Shown here: one piece after another, positions 6,820 to 12,092 of the stretch | How positions within the stretch are numbered: position 1 is the first letter of the stretch | Layout of the letters: the number at the start of each line of letters is the position of its first letter | NCBI GenBank assembly: GCA_934565775.1 | Contig: CAKTIN010000058.1 | Span: forward strand, 1-12,092 | Direction: 5' to 3' | DNA length: 12,092 nt | Source: an uncultured Oscillospiraceae bacterium | GTDB lineage: Bacteria > Bacillota > Clostridia > Oscillospirales > Oscillospiraceae | The notes under the pieces: model-generated | What the model saw: only the letters and a program-made list of their open reading frames with translations | Told to the model about the DNA's origin: nothing | Databases searched by the model: none | Translations under genes and position numbers: made by a program

Positions 6820-6847
6820 CCCCATCCCGCCGGACGGCGGGATGGGG
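6820..6847. terminator. GC-rich hairpin after the SLH gene
   Basis: CCCCATCCCGCC (6820-6831) pairs with GGCGGGATGGGG (6836-6847) around GGAC, a 12-bp stem 10 bases beyond the stop codon. No U-run follows on either strand. It probably protects the 3' end or assists the terminator at 6863-6898. Confidence 0.5.
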
Positions 6848-6862
6848 GATCAGCTGAACAGA

Positions 6863-6898
6863 GGCCCGCCTCCCGAAAGGAAGGCGGGCCCGTTTTTT
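6863..6898 (+). terminator. Rho-independent terminator of the SLH protein gene
   Basis: GGCCCGCCT (6863-6871) pairs with AGGCGGGCC (6882-6890), followed by CG and six T residues (6893-6898). The T-run overlaps the stop codon of the convergent chorismate mutase gene, so the two genes end almost on each other. It works on the plus strand only; the minus strand has no U-run after the stem. Confidence 0.88.
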
Positions 6899-7166
6899 AT
6901 TCCCGGTCCAGCAGGCGGTTCTGATAGCCCTTACTCAGGGCGAACAGAGTCTCAAACAGCGCCCGCACATCCCCGGCAAAGGCCGCCGGGACCTGGGCCT
7001 CCGCCCAATCCAGCTTCCGGGCCTCCCGGGCCGGGTCATACACCGGCAGCTGCTTTGCCTTTTTATAGGCGGCCACCTCCGCAGACAGCTCCATCCGCCG
7101 GACAAAGGCGGCGATCAGCGCTCGGTCGGCCTCGTCAATTTTTTCCCGATAATCGGACAGTTCCAT
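6897..7166 (-). CDS. Stand-alone chorismate mutase, AroQ type
   Basis: This 89-residue all-helical protein is an AroQ-class chorismate mutase, which converts chorismate to prephenate in phenylalanine and tyrosine synthesis. Family residues are visible: Arg7 and the I-D-x-x-D register in helix 1, R-R-M at 23-25, Lys35/36, then P-V-Y-D-P-A-R-E at 41-48 with Asp44, Arg47 and Glu48, and Gln82 near the C terminus. It is not fused to prephenate dehydratase, dehydrogenase or DAHP synthase. There is no signal peptide, so it should be cytosolic. The start at 7166 has AAGGAGA upstream and lies 12 bases after the stop of the phosphopantetheinyl transferase gene, so they are probably cotranscribed. Its stop overlaps the T-run of the opposing terminator. 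No other aromatic pathway gene is in view. Confidence 0.9.
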   Translation of the reverse strand: MELSDYREKIDEADRALIAAFVRRMELSAEVAAYKKAKQLPVYDPAREARKLDWAEAQVPAAFAGDVRALFETLFALSKGYQNRLLDRE

Positions 7167-7178
7167 GGGGATTCTCCT

Positions 7179-7709
7179 TTATAACTCTAAGATTTCTTCT
7201 TTTTTCAGGGAAATCGGGGCGTCCATACACAGGGCGGCCAGGCAGCCCCAGGCCTCCAGCTGGGCAAAATGCAGCCCGCTGCCCGCCAGCCGGGGCTCCG
7301 GCTCCAGGGTAAAGGTCAGGCTCCGCATATCCCGGTGGAGGCCCTGGCCGGTATATTTGAGGTAGGCCTCCTTCAGAGTCCAGTAGCGCAGCAGAGACCG
7401 CCGCTCCTGCCCGGGGATCAGCGCCTCCTCCGCAGAGAGCACCCGCCGGGCCACCTCCAGCCGCAAAGGGCGGCTCAGATCCTCCGCATCCAGCCCCACC
7501 GGCCTGTCCGCCAGGGCCACAAACACATGGCCCCGGGTGTGGGTAATACCGCAGTGGAGCCCCGCCTCCTCAAAGCAGGGCTTCTCGTCCGGCCCCCGGC
7601 GCAGCGGCGGCGCAGGCCGGCCCAGGGTCCTGCGGCACAGCAGGTCCAGCAGCTCCCGGGCAGCGGCGCTCTCCTGGGGGCACAGCCCCCGATGGGCAAC
7701 GGCAAGCAT
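7179..7709 (-). CDS. 4'-phosphopantetheinyl transferase, Sfp/AcpT superfamily
   Basis: This 176-residue protein transfers the phosphopantetheine arm of coenzyme A to a serine of an acyl or peptidyl carrier protein. The Mg-binding V-G-L-D-A-E-D motif (Asp74, Glu76) and the W-T-L-K-E-A-Y-L-K motif (Trp110, Lys113, Glu114) are the two family signatures. An upstream D-E-K-P-C-F and G-I-T-H-T correspond to the usual GKPYF and SHS-type blocks in a divergent form. It is shorter than Sfp itself (about 224 residues), and the N-terminal half-domain looks reduced. The frame is open to 7904, but the start is set at 7709: it has GAGGAG upstream and follows the permease stop by 8 bases, and the upstream extension overlaps the permease gene. 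No PKS, NRPS or carrier protein gene is nearby, so the target is unknown; it could serve fatty-acid ACP. Confidence 0.88.
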   Translation of the reverse strand: MLAVAHRGLCPQESAAARELLDLLCRRTLGRPAPPLRRGPDEKPCFEEAGLHCGITHTRGHVFVALADRPVGLDAEDLSRPLRLEVARRVLSAEEALIPGQERRSLLRYWTLKEAYLKYTGQGLHRDMRSLTFTLEPEPRLAGSGLHFAQLEAWGCLAALCMDAPISLKKEEILEL

Positions 7710-7717
7710 CGGGCTCC

Positions 7718-8986
7718 TCACAGGCCGAACACCAGCCAGATGTACACATAGCCCGGCAGGATCGCCGCCAGGGTGAAGGGCACGCCGATGCGCATAAAGT
7801 CCCGGCTGCTGACCTCCCGCCCCTCCCGGCGCAGAATGCCGATGCCCGCAATATTGGCCGAGGCTCCCACCGGAGTCAGGTTGCCCCCCAGGGTCGCCCC
7901 GCACAGCAGGCCGAAATACAGCACCGTGGGCTCGATCCCCATCTTCCCGGCCAGGCCCTGGACCACGGGCAGCATGGTGGCCACATAGGGAATATTATCC
8001 ACAAAGGCGGAGCAGGCCACGCTGGCCCAGGCGATGACGGTATAAGTCACAAAGACGCTCTGCCCGCCGACCTTGGCCAGGGCCCCGGCCATGGCGTCGA
8101 TCACCCCCTGCTCCTGGATCCCCGCGATCACCAGAAACAGACCCAGCAGCAGGCCGATGGTCTCAAAATCGATCTCCTTCAGAGGCTTTATCACCGCCTC
8201 CCGGCTCTTTTTCGTCAGGGCGGTGTACACGAGACCCACAGCCAGCAGGCTCATGCAGATGATCCCGTTGATGGTCTCCGGCATTCCGGGCAGGAAGGAG
8301 GCCACGATCAGCAGCACCACGGTCCCGGCCAGCAGCACCGTGGGTACATAGTCCGTCACCTCCGTCCGGGGGAAACGGGGCACCGGGGCGGTCTCCTTCC
8401 GGAACATCCGCAGGAGGATCACCGCCGAGCACAGGGCCCCCAGCTCCACGGCGAAAAACATGCCCGGCCGGCCATGGTAAAAGAAGAAATCCAGGAAATT
8501 CATTTTGGCATAGGAGCCCATCATAATGGCGGTGGTATCTCCCACCAGGGTAGCGGCTCCCTGCAAATTGGAGGACACGGCGATGGAGACGATCATGGGC
8601 ACCGGGTCCGTTTTCAGCTTCCGGGAGATCTCCAGGGCCACCGGGGCGACCATGAGCACCGTGGCCACATTGTCCACAAAGGCGGAGATCACTCCTGCGA
8701 ACAGGGCCAGGCTCACCACGGCCCACTTCACATTGGGCACCTTCTCCAGAATGAGGTCCGCCAGAAGGGAGGGCATTTTAGAGGTAATAAACAGGGAGAC
8801 CACGCCCATGGTCCCAGCAATCATCATGAGCACGTTCCAGTCAATGGCACCCAGAATCTTCCCCAGAGGGAGCATCCCCGTCACGATAAACAGGGCGGCG
8901 GAGCCCAGGGCGATATAGGGCCGGTACTTGCCAAACAGCAGCATCAGCACATAGGTTGCGGCAAAGAGCAGGATCGCAGGAAGCAT
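7718..8986 (-). CDS. ArsB/NhaD/SLC13-superfamily ion transporter
   Basis: This 422-residue polytopic membrane protein has roughly ten to twelve hydrophobic segments. It shows the internal duplication typical of the ion transporter superfamily: S-A-F-V-D-N at residues 101-106 and again at 326-331, each followed by a hydrophobic helix, and two re-entrant-type loops, N-L-Q-G-A-A-T-L-V-G-D (140-150) and A-T-L-G-G-N-L-T-P-V-G (364-374). These elements are shared by ArsB-type arsenite carriers, NhaD-type Na/H antiporters and SLC13/CitMHS carboxylate carriers, so the substrate cannot be decided. No arsR, arsA or arsC gene is adjacent, which argues against a dedicated arsenic operon. The start at 8986 has AAAGGAGA upstream, and an extended -10 promoter lies at 9016-9024. 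It is the first gene of a cluster with the phosphopantetheinyl transferase and chorismate mutase genes. Confidence 0.88.
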   Translation of the reverse strand: MLPAILLFAATYVLMLLFGKYRPYIALGSAALFIVTGMLPLGKILGAIDWNVLMMIAGTMGVVSLFITSKMPSLLADLILEKVPNVKWAVVSLALFAGVISAFVDNVATVLMVAPVALEISRKLKTDPVPMIVSIAVSSNLQGAATLVGDTTAIMMGSYAKMNFLDFFFYHGRPGMFFAVELGALCSAVILLRMFRKETAPVPRFPRTEVTDYVPTVLLAGTVVLLIVASFLPGMPETINGIICMSLLAVGLVYTALTKKSREAVIKPLKEIDFETIGLLLGLFLVIAGIQEQGVIDAMAGALAKVGGQSVFVTYTVIAWASVACSAFVDNIPYVATMLPVVQGLAGKMGIEPTVLYFGLLCGATLGGNLTPVGASANIAGIGILRREGREVSSRDFMRIGVPFTLAAILPGYVYIWLVFGL

Positions 8987-9015
8987 AGTCGGTTCTCCTT
9001 TTGAAATTTGGCATC

Positions 9016-9024
9016 ATTATAACA
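9016..9024 (-). promoter_or_regulatory. Extended -10 promoter of the permease cluster
   Basis: Minus-strand TGTTATAAT (9024-9016) is a perfect extended -10 element; no good -35 hexamer lies 17 bases upstream. A near-palindrome TCTCTCGCGGGAGA (9033-9046, one mismatched pair) covers the -35 position and could be an operator. Confidence 0.65.
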
Positions 9025-9084
9025 CAGATTTTTCTCTCGCGGGAGATTTTACAAAAATTTTACCTGGGAAAATTCGAACGGATG

Positions 9085-9093
9085 TGTTATAAT
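9085..9093 (+). promoter_or_regulatory. Divergent extended -10 promoter
   Basis: Plus-strand TGTTATAAT (9085-9093) is the mirror image of the permease promoter; CATTATAACACA (9015-9026) and TGTGTTATAATG (9083-9094) are perfect reverse complements. It would drive rightward transcription through the repeat at 9186-9770 into the ruv operon, or a non-coding transcript. I see no good ribosome site or gene between 9095 and 9186. Confidence 0.55.
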
Positions 9094-9185
9094 GGGTCTG
9101 TATAGGGTATGCGGCCCCTCCGCCCCGCAGACCAAGGGCCCCGGCAAGGGCGTCGATTCTGCGGAAGGGTCCGGAGATTTTGGAG

Positions 9186-9233
9186 AGTCAAAGGCTCCCT
9201 TGTGGAAAGGGAGCTGTCAGCCGCAGGCTGACT
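9186..9233. repeat. Short hairpin repeat unit, right copy 1
   Basis: Two perfect adjacent stem-loops: GCTCCCTT (9194-9201) with AAGGGAGC (9207-9214), and GTCAGCC (9216-9222) with GGCTGAC (9226-9232). The pattern recurs at 9676-9724. Where the left copies carry the CGCTTGCC/GGCAAGCG stem, these carry the GTCAGCC stem. Confidence 0.85.
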
Positions 9234-9675
9234 GAGGGATTGTAAGCTTTCCCATTTTGAGAAGATTCGCAATCAAGGGCTTTCCCGTTTTGCATCAGCG
9301 CTCAGTTGAGGCGACCTGCGCTGCCCCCGGCGGGGCCCTTTCCACTGGGGGAAAGGGCCGAAAGCCCACCGGGCTGCGGCCCGGACCCGGGGCCCAGGCG
9401 GCGGTACGGGTCAAGCGCCCGGCAAAACTTGTGAACCGTTACGTCGCACCGGCACTGTTTCGACACGCGGCAGCGCTTGGCCGCGCCCGCGCCCGAAATG
9501 CACCGGGCAAAGCCGGGGAGCAGCTGCACCGGGAGAAGTGCATCATGCCGCCCGATGGTGCCGGATATGACAAGATGGCGCAGTTTAGAACGAAAAATTC
9601 GCACAAATATGTGGAAATCTAAAGATTGTAATTCGTACGCACTCAAATCATTGCTGAAAAGTTCAAAATTTCAGA

Positions 9676-9724
9676 AAGTCAAAGGCTCCTTGTGGAATGG
9701 GAGCTGTCAGCCGTCAGGCTGACT
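9676..9724. repeat. Short hairpin repeat unit, right copy 2
   Basis: Direct repeat of 9186-9233. The GTCAGCC (9706-9712)/GGCTGAC (9717-9723) stem is intact with a four-base loop. The first stem is damaged: one base has been lost from its left arm and one changed in its right arm, so it no longer pairs fully. Confidence 0.8.
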
Positions 9725-9825
9725 GAGGGATTGAACGCTCCCCCTCTTTGAGAAGCATTCCAGTGATTGGTACTTATGTGCCATTCGCATTTTTACAAAA
9801 TCCCCTTCTTTTGAGGTGAACTCTT

Positions 9826-10032
9826 ATGGACGAACAAACCAAATATTCCGAAGAGACCGCGCAGCAGCCCGCCGGGCAGCCCATCGCCCCGGACCCGGCG
9901 CCAGACCAGGAACCCCCGCTGGAGCACTACATCCCCCGCCCCCGGTGGCAGCTGGTGTGCGCCTGGGTTGCTCTGGTGCTGTTTCTGATCTTTGTAGCGA
10001 TGTGGTATTACGGCATCGCCCACAAATATTGA
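9826..10032 (+). CDS. Small single-pass membrane protein of unknown function
   Basis: This 68-residue protein is not recognised. It has a hydrophilic, Pro/Gln/Glu-rich N-terminal half (residues 1-40, with repeated P-A-P-D-type segments) and one strong membrane segment at about 43-63 (L-V-C-A-W-V-A-L-V-L-F-L-I-F-V-A-M-W), then a short basic tail ending H-K-Y. No signal-peptide cleavage site or lipobox is evident, so it should be anchored with the N-terminal half on one side. The start has GAGGTG at a good distance (9813-9818). Its TGA is 3 bases before the ruvC ATG, which implies cotranscription and probable translational coupling. Composition and codon use match the neighbours. That it is a real gene is likely; function is unknown. 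Confidence 0.8.
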   Translation: MDEQTKYSEETAQQPAGQPIAPDPAPDQEPPLEHYIPRPRWQLVCAWVALVLFLIFVAMWYYGIAHKY

Positions 10033-10035
10033 GCC

Positions 10036-10533
10036 ATGCGCATTCTGGGCATCGACCCCGGCTATGGCACCACAGGCTTCGCCCTGCTGGAGGCCAACCG
10101 GGGCAATTTGCAGCTTTTGCAGTGCGGGGTCATTACCACGCCCCCGGGGCTGGACTTTCCCCTGCGCCTGGAGATGCTCCACCGGGACATGACGGAGCTG
10201 TTTGACACCGGAAAGCCCCGGGTCATGGCCATTGAGGAGCTGTTTTTCGGGCAGAATGTAACCACGGGCATCGGCGTGGCCCAGGCCCGGGGGGTCATCC
10301 TCCTGGCGGCGGCCCAGGCCGGGGTCCCGGTGTATGAGTACAAGCCCATGCAGGTCAAGCAGGCCCTGGTGGGCTACGGCAGCGCCACAAAGCACCAGAT
10401 GATGGACATGACCAAGCGGCTGCTCCATCTGGAGAAGCTGCCCCGGCCGGACGACGCGGCGGACGCCATTGCCATCGCCCTGTGCCACGGCCGGAGCGCC
10501 ACGTCCCTCCTGGCCCAGGCGCAGAACCAATAA
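10036..10533 (+). CDS. ruvC: Holliday junction endonuclease RuvC
   Basis: This 165-residue protein is the homodimeric resolvase that cuts Holliday junctions symmetrically during recombinational repair. The RNase H-like fold residues are present: Asp7 in G-I-D-P-G-Y-G-T-T-G, Glu67 in A-I-E-E-L-F-F, and the C-terminal pair Asp140 and Asp143 in R-P-D-D-A-A-D-A-I-A-I-A. The F-F-G-Q-N segment and Y-E-Y-K-P-M-Q-V-K-Q are also typical. The length is normal. It begins 3 bases after the small membrane protein gene, with no separate strong ribosome site, so its translation probably depends on that gene. ruvA follows after 12 bases. Confidence 0.96.
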   Translation: MRILGIDPGYGTTGFALLEANRGNLQLLQCGVITTPPGLDFPLRLEMLHRDMTELFDTGKPRVMAIEELFFGQNVTTGIGVAQARGVILLAAAQAGVPVYEYKPMQVKQALVGYGSATKHQMMDMTKRLLHLEKLPRPDDAADAIAIALCHGRSATSLLAQAQNQ

Positions 10534-10545
10534 GGGAGGATCGCC

Positions 10546-11142
10546 ATGTTTTCCTATTTGCAGGGAACCATTTCTATTCTGGAGCCCGGAGCCGCCGTGG
10601 TGGACTGCGGCGGAGTGGGGTATGCGTGCGCCATTACGGCCTATACCGCCTCTCAGCTGAAGCTCAACCAGTCTGCCCGGCTCTACATTCATGAAAATAT
10701 CAAGGAGGACGCCTTCGACCTCTTCGGCTTCATCACCCGGGAGGAGCTGCGGTGTTTCCGCCTCCTGCTGGGGGTAAACGGCGTGGGTCCCAAGGCGGCC
10801 CTGGCCATTTTGTCCGCCGGCGGGCCCCAGAATTTCACCCTGGCCGTTATGACCGGGGACGAAAAAATGCTCACCGCCGCCCAGGGAGTGGGCAAAAAGC
10901 TGGCCCAGCGGATCATTCTGGAGCTGAAGGACAAGGTGGGCGGCGCCGCCGAGCTGGACTTCTCCGTCCCCACCGTCTCCGCCGCCCCTGCCGGGGACAG
11001 CCGCGCCCTGGCAGCCGCCGCGCTCCAGGAGCTGGGCTATACCCCCGGGGAGGTGGCCCTGGCCCTGAAGGGCTGCGACCCCGCCTCCTCCACCGAGGAA
11101 ATGATCCGTCACGCCCTCCGGGCCATGGTTATGAAAGGGTAA
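10546..11142 (+). CDS. ruvA: Holliday junction branch migration protein RuvA
   Basis: This 198-residue protein forms the tetramer that binds four-way junctions and loads RuvB. Domain I covers about 1-64 (M-F-S-Y-L-Q-G-T-I, then D-A-F-D-L-F-G-F at 55-62). Two helix-hairpin-helix motifs follow: G-V-N-G-V-G-P-K at 76-83 and A-Q-G-V-G-K-K-L-A at 112-120. After a flexible linker (about 132-150) domain III (about 152-198) contacts RuvB (A-L-Q-E-L-G-Y). Length and architecture are standard. The start has AGGGAGGA upstream. ruvB begins 12 bases after its stop, giving the classical ruvC-ruvA-ruvB operon. Confidence 0.96.
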   Translation: MFSYLQGTISILEPGAAVVDCGGVGYACAITAYTASQLKLNQSARLYIHENIKEDAFDLFGFITREELRCFRLLLGVNGVGPKAALAILSAGGPQNFTLAVMTGDEKMLTAAQGVGKKLAQRIILELKDKVGGAAELDFSVPTVSAAPAGDSRALAAAALQELGYTPGEVALALKGCDPASSTEEMIRHALRAMVMKG

Positions 11143-11154
11143 GGTACGCCGGAT

Positions 11155-12092
11155 ATGAGCATTGAATTTTCCGAGGAGCTGGACGCTCCCATCATCACCC
11201 CCAGCCTCACCCCCCAGGACGCCGGGGAGGTCAGCCTCCGGCCCAAGCTGCTGGCGGACTACACCGGCCAGGAGAAGGCCAAAAGCAACCTGTCGGTTTA
11301 TATCGAGGCGGCCCGCCGCCGGGGAGAGCCCCTGGATCACACCCTGCTGTACGGCCCTCCGGGCCTGGGCAAGACCACCCTGGCCGGGGTCATTGCCAAC
11401 GAAATGGGGGCGGGCATCCGGGTGACCTCCGGCCCCGCCATTGAGAAGCCCGGCGATCTGGCGGCGCTGCTGACCAATCTGAATCCGGGGGACATCCTCT
11501 TTATCGACGAGATCCACCGGCTGAACCGGGTGGTGGAGGAGATTCTGTACCCCGCCATGGAGGACTTTGCCATCGACATCATTGTGGGCAAAGGCCCCAG
11601 CGCCAACTCCATTCGCCTGGATCTGCCGAAATTCACCCTGGTGGGCGCGACCACCCGGGCCGGGCAGCTCTCCGCCCCCCTGCGGGACCGGTTCGGCGTC
11701 AGCCTGCGCCTGGAGCTGTACACCCCCGAGGAGCTGGCCCGGATCGTCACCCGGTCCGCCACCCTTCTGGGCATGGACATCGACCCGGCGGGCGCCCGGG
11801 AGATCGCCTCCCGGAGCCGGGGCACCCCCCGGATCGCCAACCGCTTTCTCCGCCGGGTGCGGGATTTCGCCCAGGTCTGCGCCGACGGCGTGATCACCAA
11901 GGAGGCCGCAGACCTGGCGCTGCGCCGCCTGGAGGTGGACCAGCTGGGGCTGGACGCCATCGACCGGCGGATGCTCACCGCCATCATCCAGAATTACGCC
12001 GGGGGCCCCGTGGGTCTGGAGACCCTGGCTGCCACCATCGGCGAGGAGGCCGTGACCCTGGAGGATGTGTACGAGCCCTATCTGATGCAGCT
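11155..12092 (+). CDS. ruvB: Holliday junction branch migration ATPase RuvB, 3' end missing
   Basis: The frame is open from ATG at 11155 to the right edge: 312 complete codons of a protein usually about 330-350 long. RuvB is the hexameric AAA+ motor that drives branch migration with RuvA. Visible elements are the N-terminal [12 protein letters not shown] (28-39), Walker A G-P-P-G-L-G-K-T (67-74), Walker B L-F-I-D-E-I-H (115-121), sensor 1 G-A-T-T-R-A-G (164-170), L-R-D-R-F-G (176-181), and sensor 2 G-T-P-R-I-A-N-R (223-230). The winged-helix domain begins near 265 with G-L-D-A-I-D-R-R. Only the tail, expected to contain the T-x-R-G-R DNA-binding segment, is missing. The ribosome site is modest (AAGG at the ruvA stop), so coupling to ruvA is likely. 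Confidence 0.96.
   Translation, partial: MSIEFSEELDAPIITPSLTPQDAGEVSLRPKLLADYTGQEKAKSNLSVYIEAARRRGEPLDHTLLYGPPGLGKTTLAGVIANEMGAGIRVTSGPAIEKPGDLAALLTNLNPGDILFIDEIHRLNRVVEEILYPAMEDFAIDIIVGKGPSANSIRLDLPKFTLVGATTRAGQLSAPLRDRFGVSLRLELYTPEELARIVTRSATLLGMDIDPAGAREIASRSRGTPRIANRFLRRVRDFAQVCADGVITKEAADLALRRLEVDQLGLDAIDRRMLTAIIQNYAGGPVGLETLAATIGEEAVTLEDVYEPYLMQ

Larger units (their letters stand above)
9186..9770. repeat. Composite dispersed repeat, right copy (inverted)
   Basis: This is the reverse-complement relative of the element at 815-1490, with the same order: short unit, core (about 9295-9585), linker, short unit. The core keeps the 10-bp stem (9334-9343 with 9350-9359, a six-base loop changed in sequence) and the 6-bp stem (9369-9374 with 9379-9384). 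The linker between core and outer unit (about 9586-9675) is the most diverged part. Open frames cross it on both strands, but none has a convincing ribosome site or any recognised domain. It occupies most of the 839-base gap between the permease gene and the ruv operon. Confidence 0.85.

Noticed and set aside
4894..6825. Minus-strand open frame of 643 codons opposite the SLH gene
   Set aside because: It has no recognisable domain and a low-complexity Gly/Val/His-rich composition. The plus strand has a signal peptide, SLH repeats, ribosome site and terminator.
7995..8003. Perfect DnaA box TTATCCACA, with a related TTGTCCACA in the 8660s
   Set aside because: Both encode the conserved V-D-N of the duplicated permease motif, are isolated and are inside a coding region; they do not indicate an origin.
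9087..9272. Possible small peptide or leader gene downstream of the 9085-9093 promoter
   Set aside because: The frames there lack a ribosome site, run into the repeat hairpins and have no recognisable product.
9793..11517. Minus-strand open frame of 574 codons opposite the ruv genes
   Set aside because: It spans four plus-strand genes with strong family signatures; it is a high-GC antisense artefact.

Overview
The window looks like chromosome of a GC-rich Gram-positive anaerobe of the class Clostridia, probably the Oscillospirales/Oscillospiraceae. The grounds are the ATP-type PEP carboxykinase, the rpmH-rnpA-yidD-yidC-jag order, an S-layer-homology (SLH) wall protein carrying Cys-x-x-Cys modules, strong AGGAGG-type ribosome sites, and dispersed hairpin repeats of a kind I associate with that group. 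The family placement is inference; no rRNA or marker comparison was possible.

Layout. The 5' part of pckA (1-613, minus, runs off the left edge) has a clear sigma-A promoter at 709-737. Positions 614-1527 hold no credible gene but contain a composite repeat (about 815-1490). A minus-strand operon follows, in transcription order: rpmH (4475-4609), rnpA (3906-4250), yidD (3697-3909), yidC (2475-3671), jag/khpB (1528-2472). It makes ribosomal protein L34, the RNase P protein, the YidD/YidC membrane-insertion pair and the RNA-binding protein Jag. It starts from a near-consensus promoter at 4712-4740, and an 18-bp perfect hairpin lies between rpmH and rnpA. Divergent from rpmH is a secreted SLH protein (4945-6810, plus) with a rho-independent terminator at 6863-6898. 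Converging on it is a minus-strand cluster: an ArsB/SLC13-type permease (7718-8986), an Sfp-type phosphopantetheinyl transferase (7179-7709) and a stand-alone AroQ chorismate mutase (6897-7166).

The intergenic region 8987-9825 carries two divergent extended -10 promoters that form a 12-bp inverted repeat, then a second, inverted copy of the composite repeat (about 9186-9770). The plus-strand operon that follows is a 68-residue membrane protein of unknown function, ruvC, ruvA and ruvB (ruvB runs off the right edge), giving the complete Holliday-junction branch-migration and resolution set.

The coding content is mostly housekeeping. The least explained material is the pair of large inverted composite repeats bracketing about 8 kb, the twin promoter palindrome, the leader and intercistronic hairpins of the rpmH operon, and the small membrane protein coupled to ruvC. 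I found no CRISPR array, transposase, phage gene, tRNA or rRNA, and no convincing new multi-gene system.
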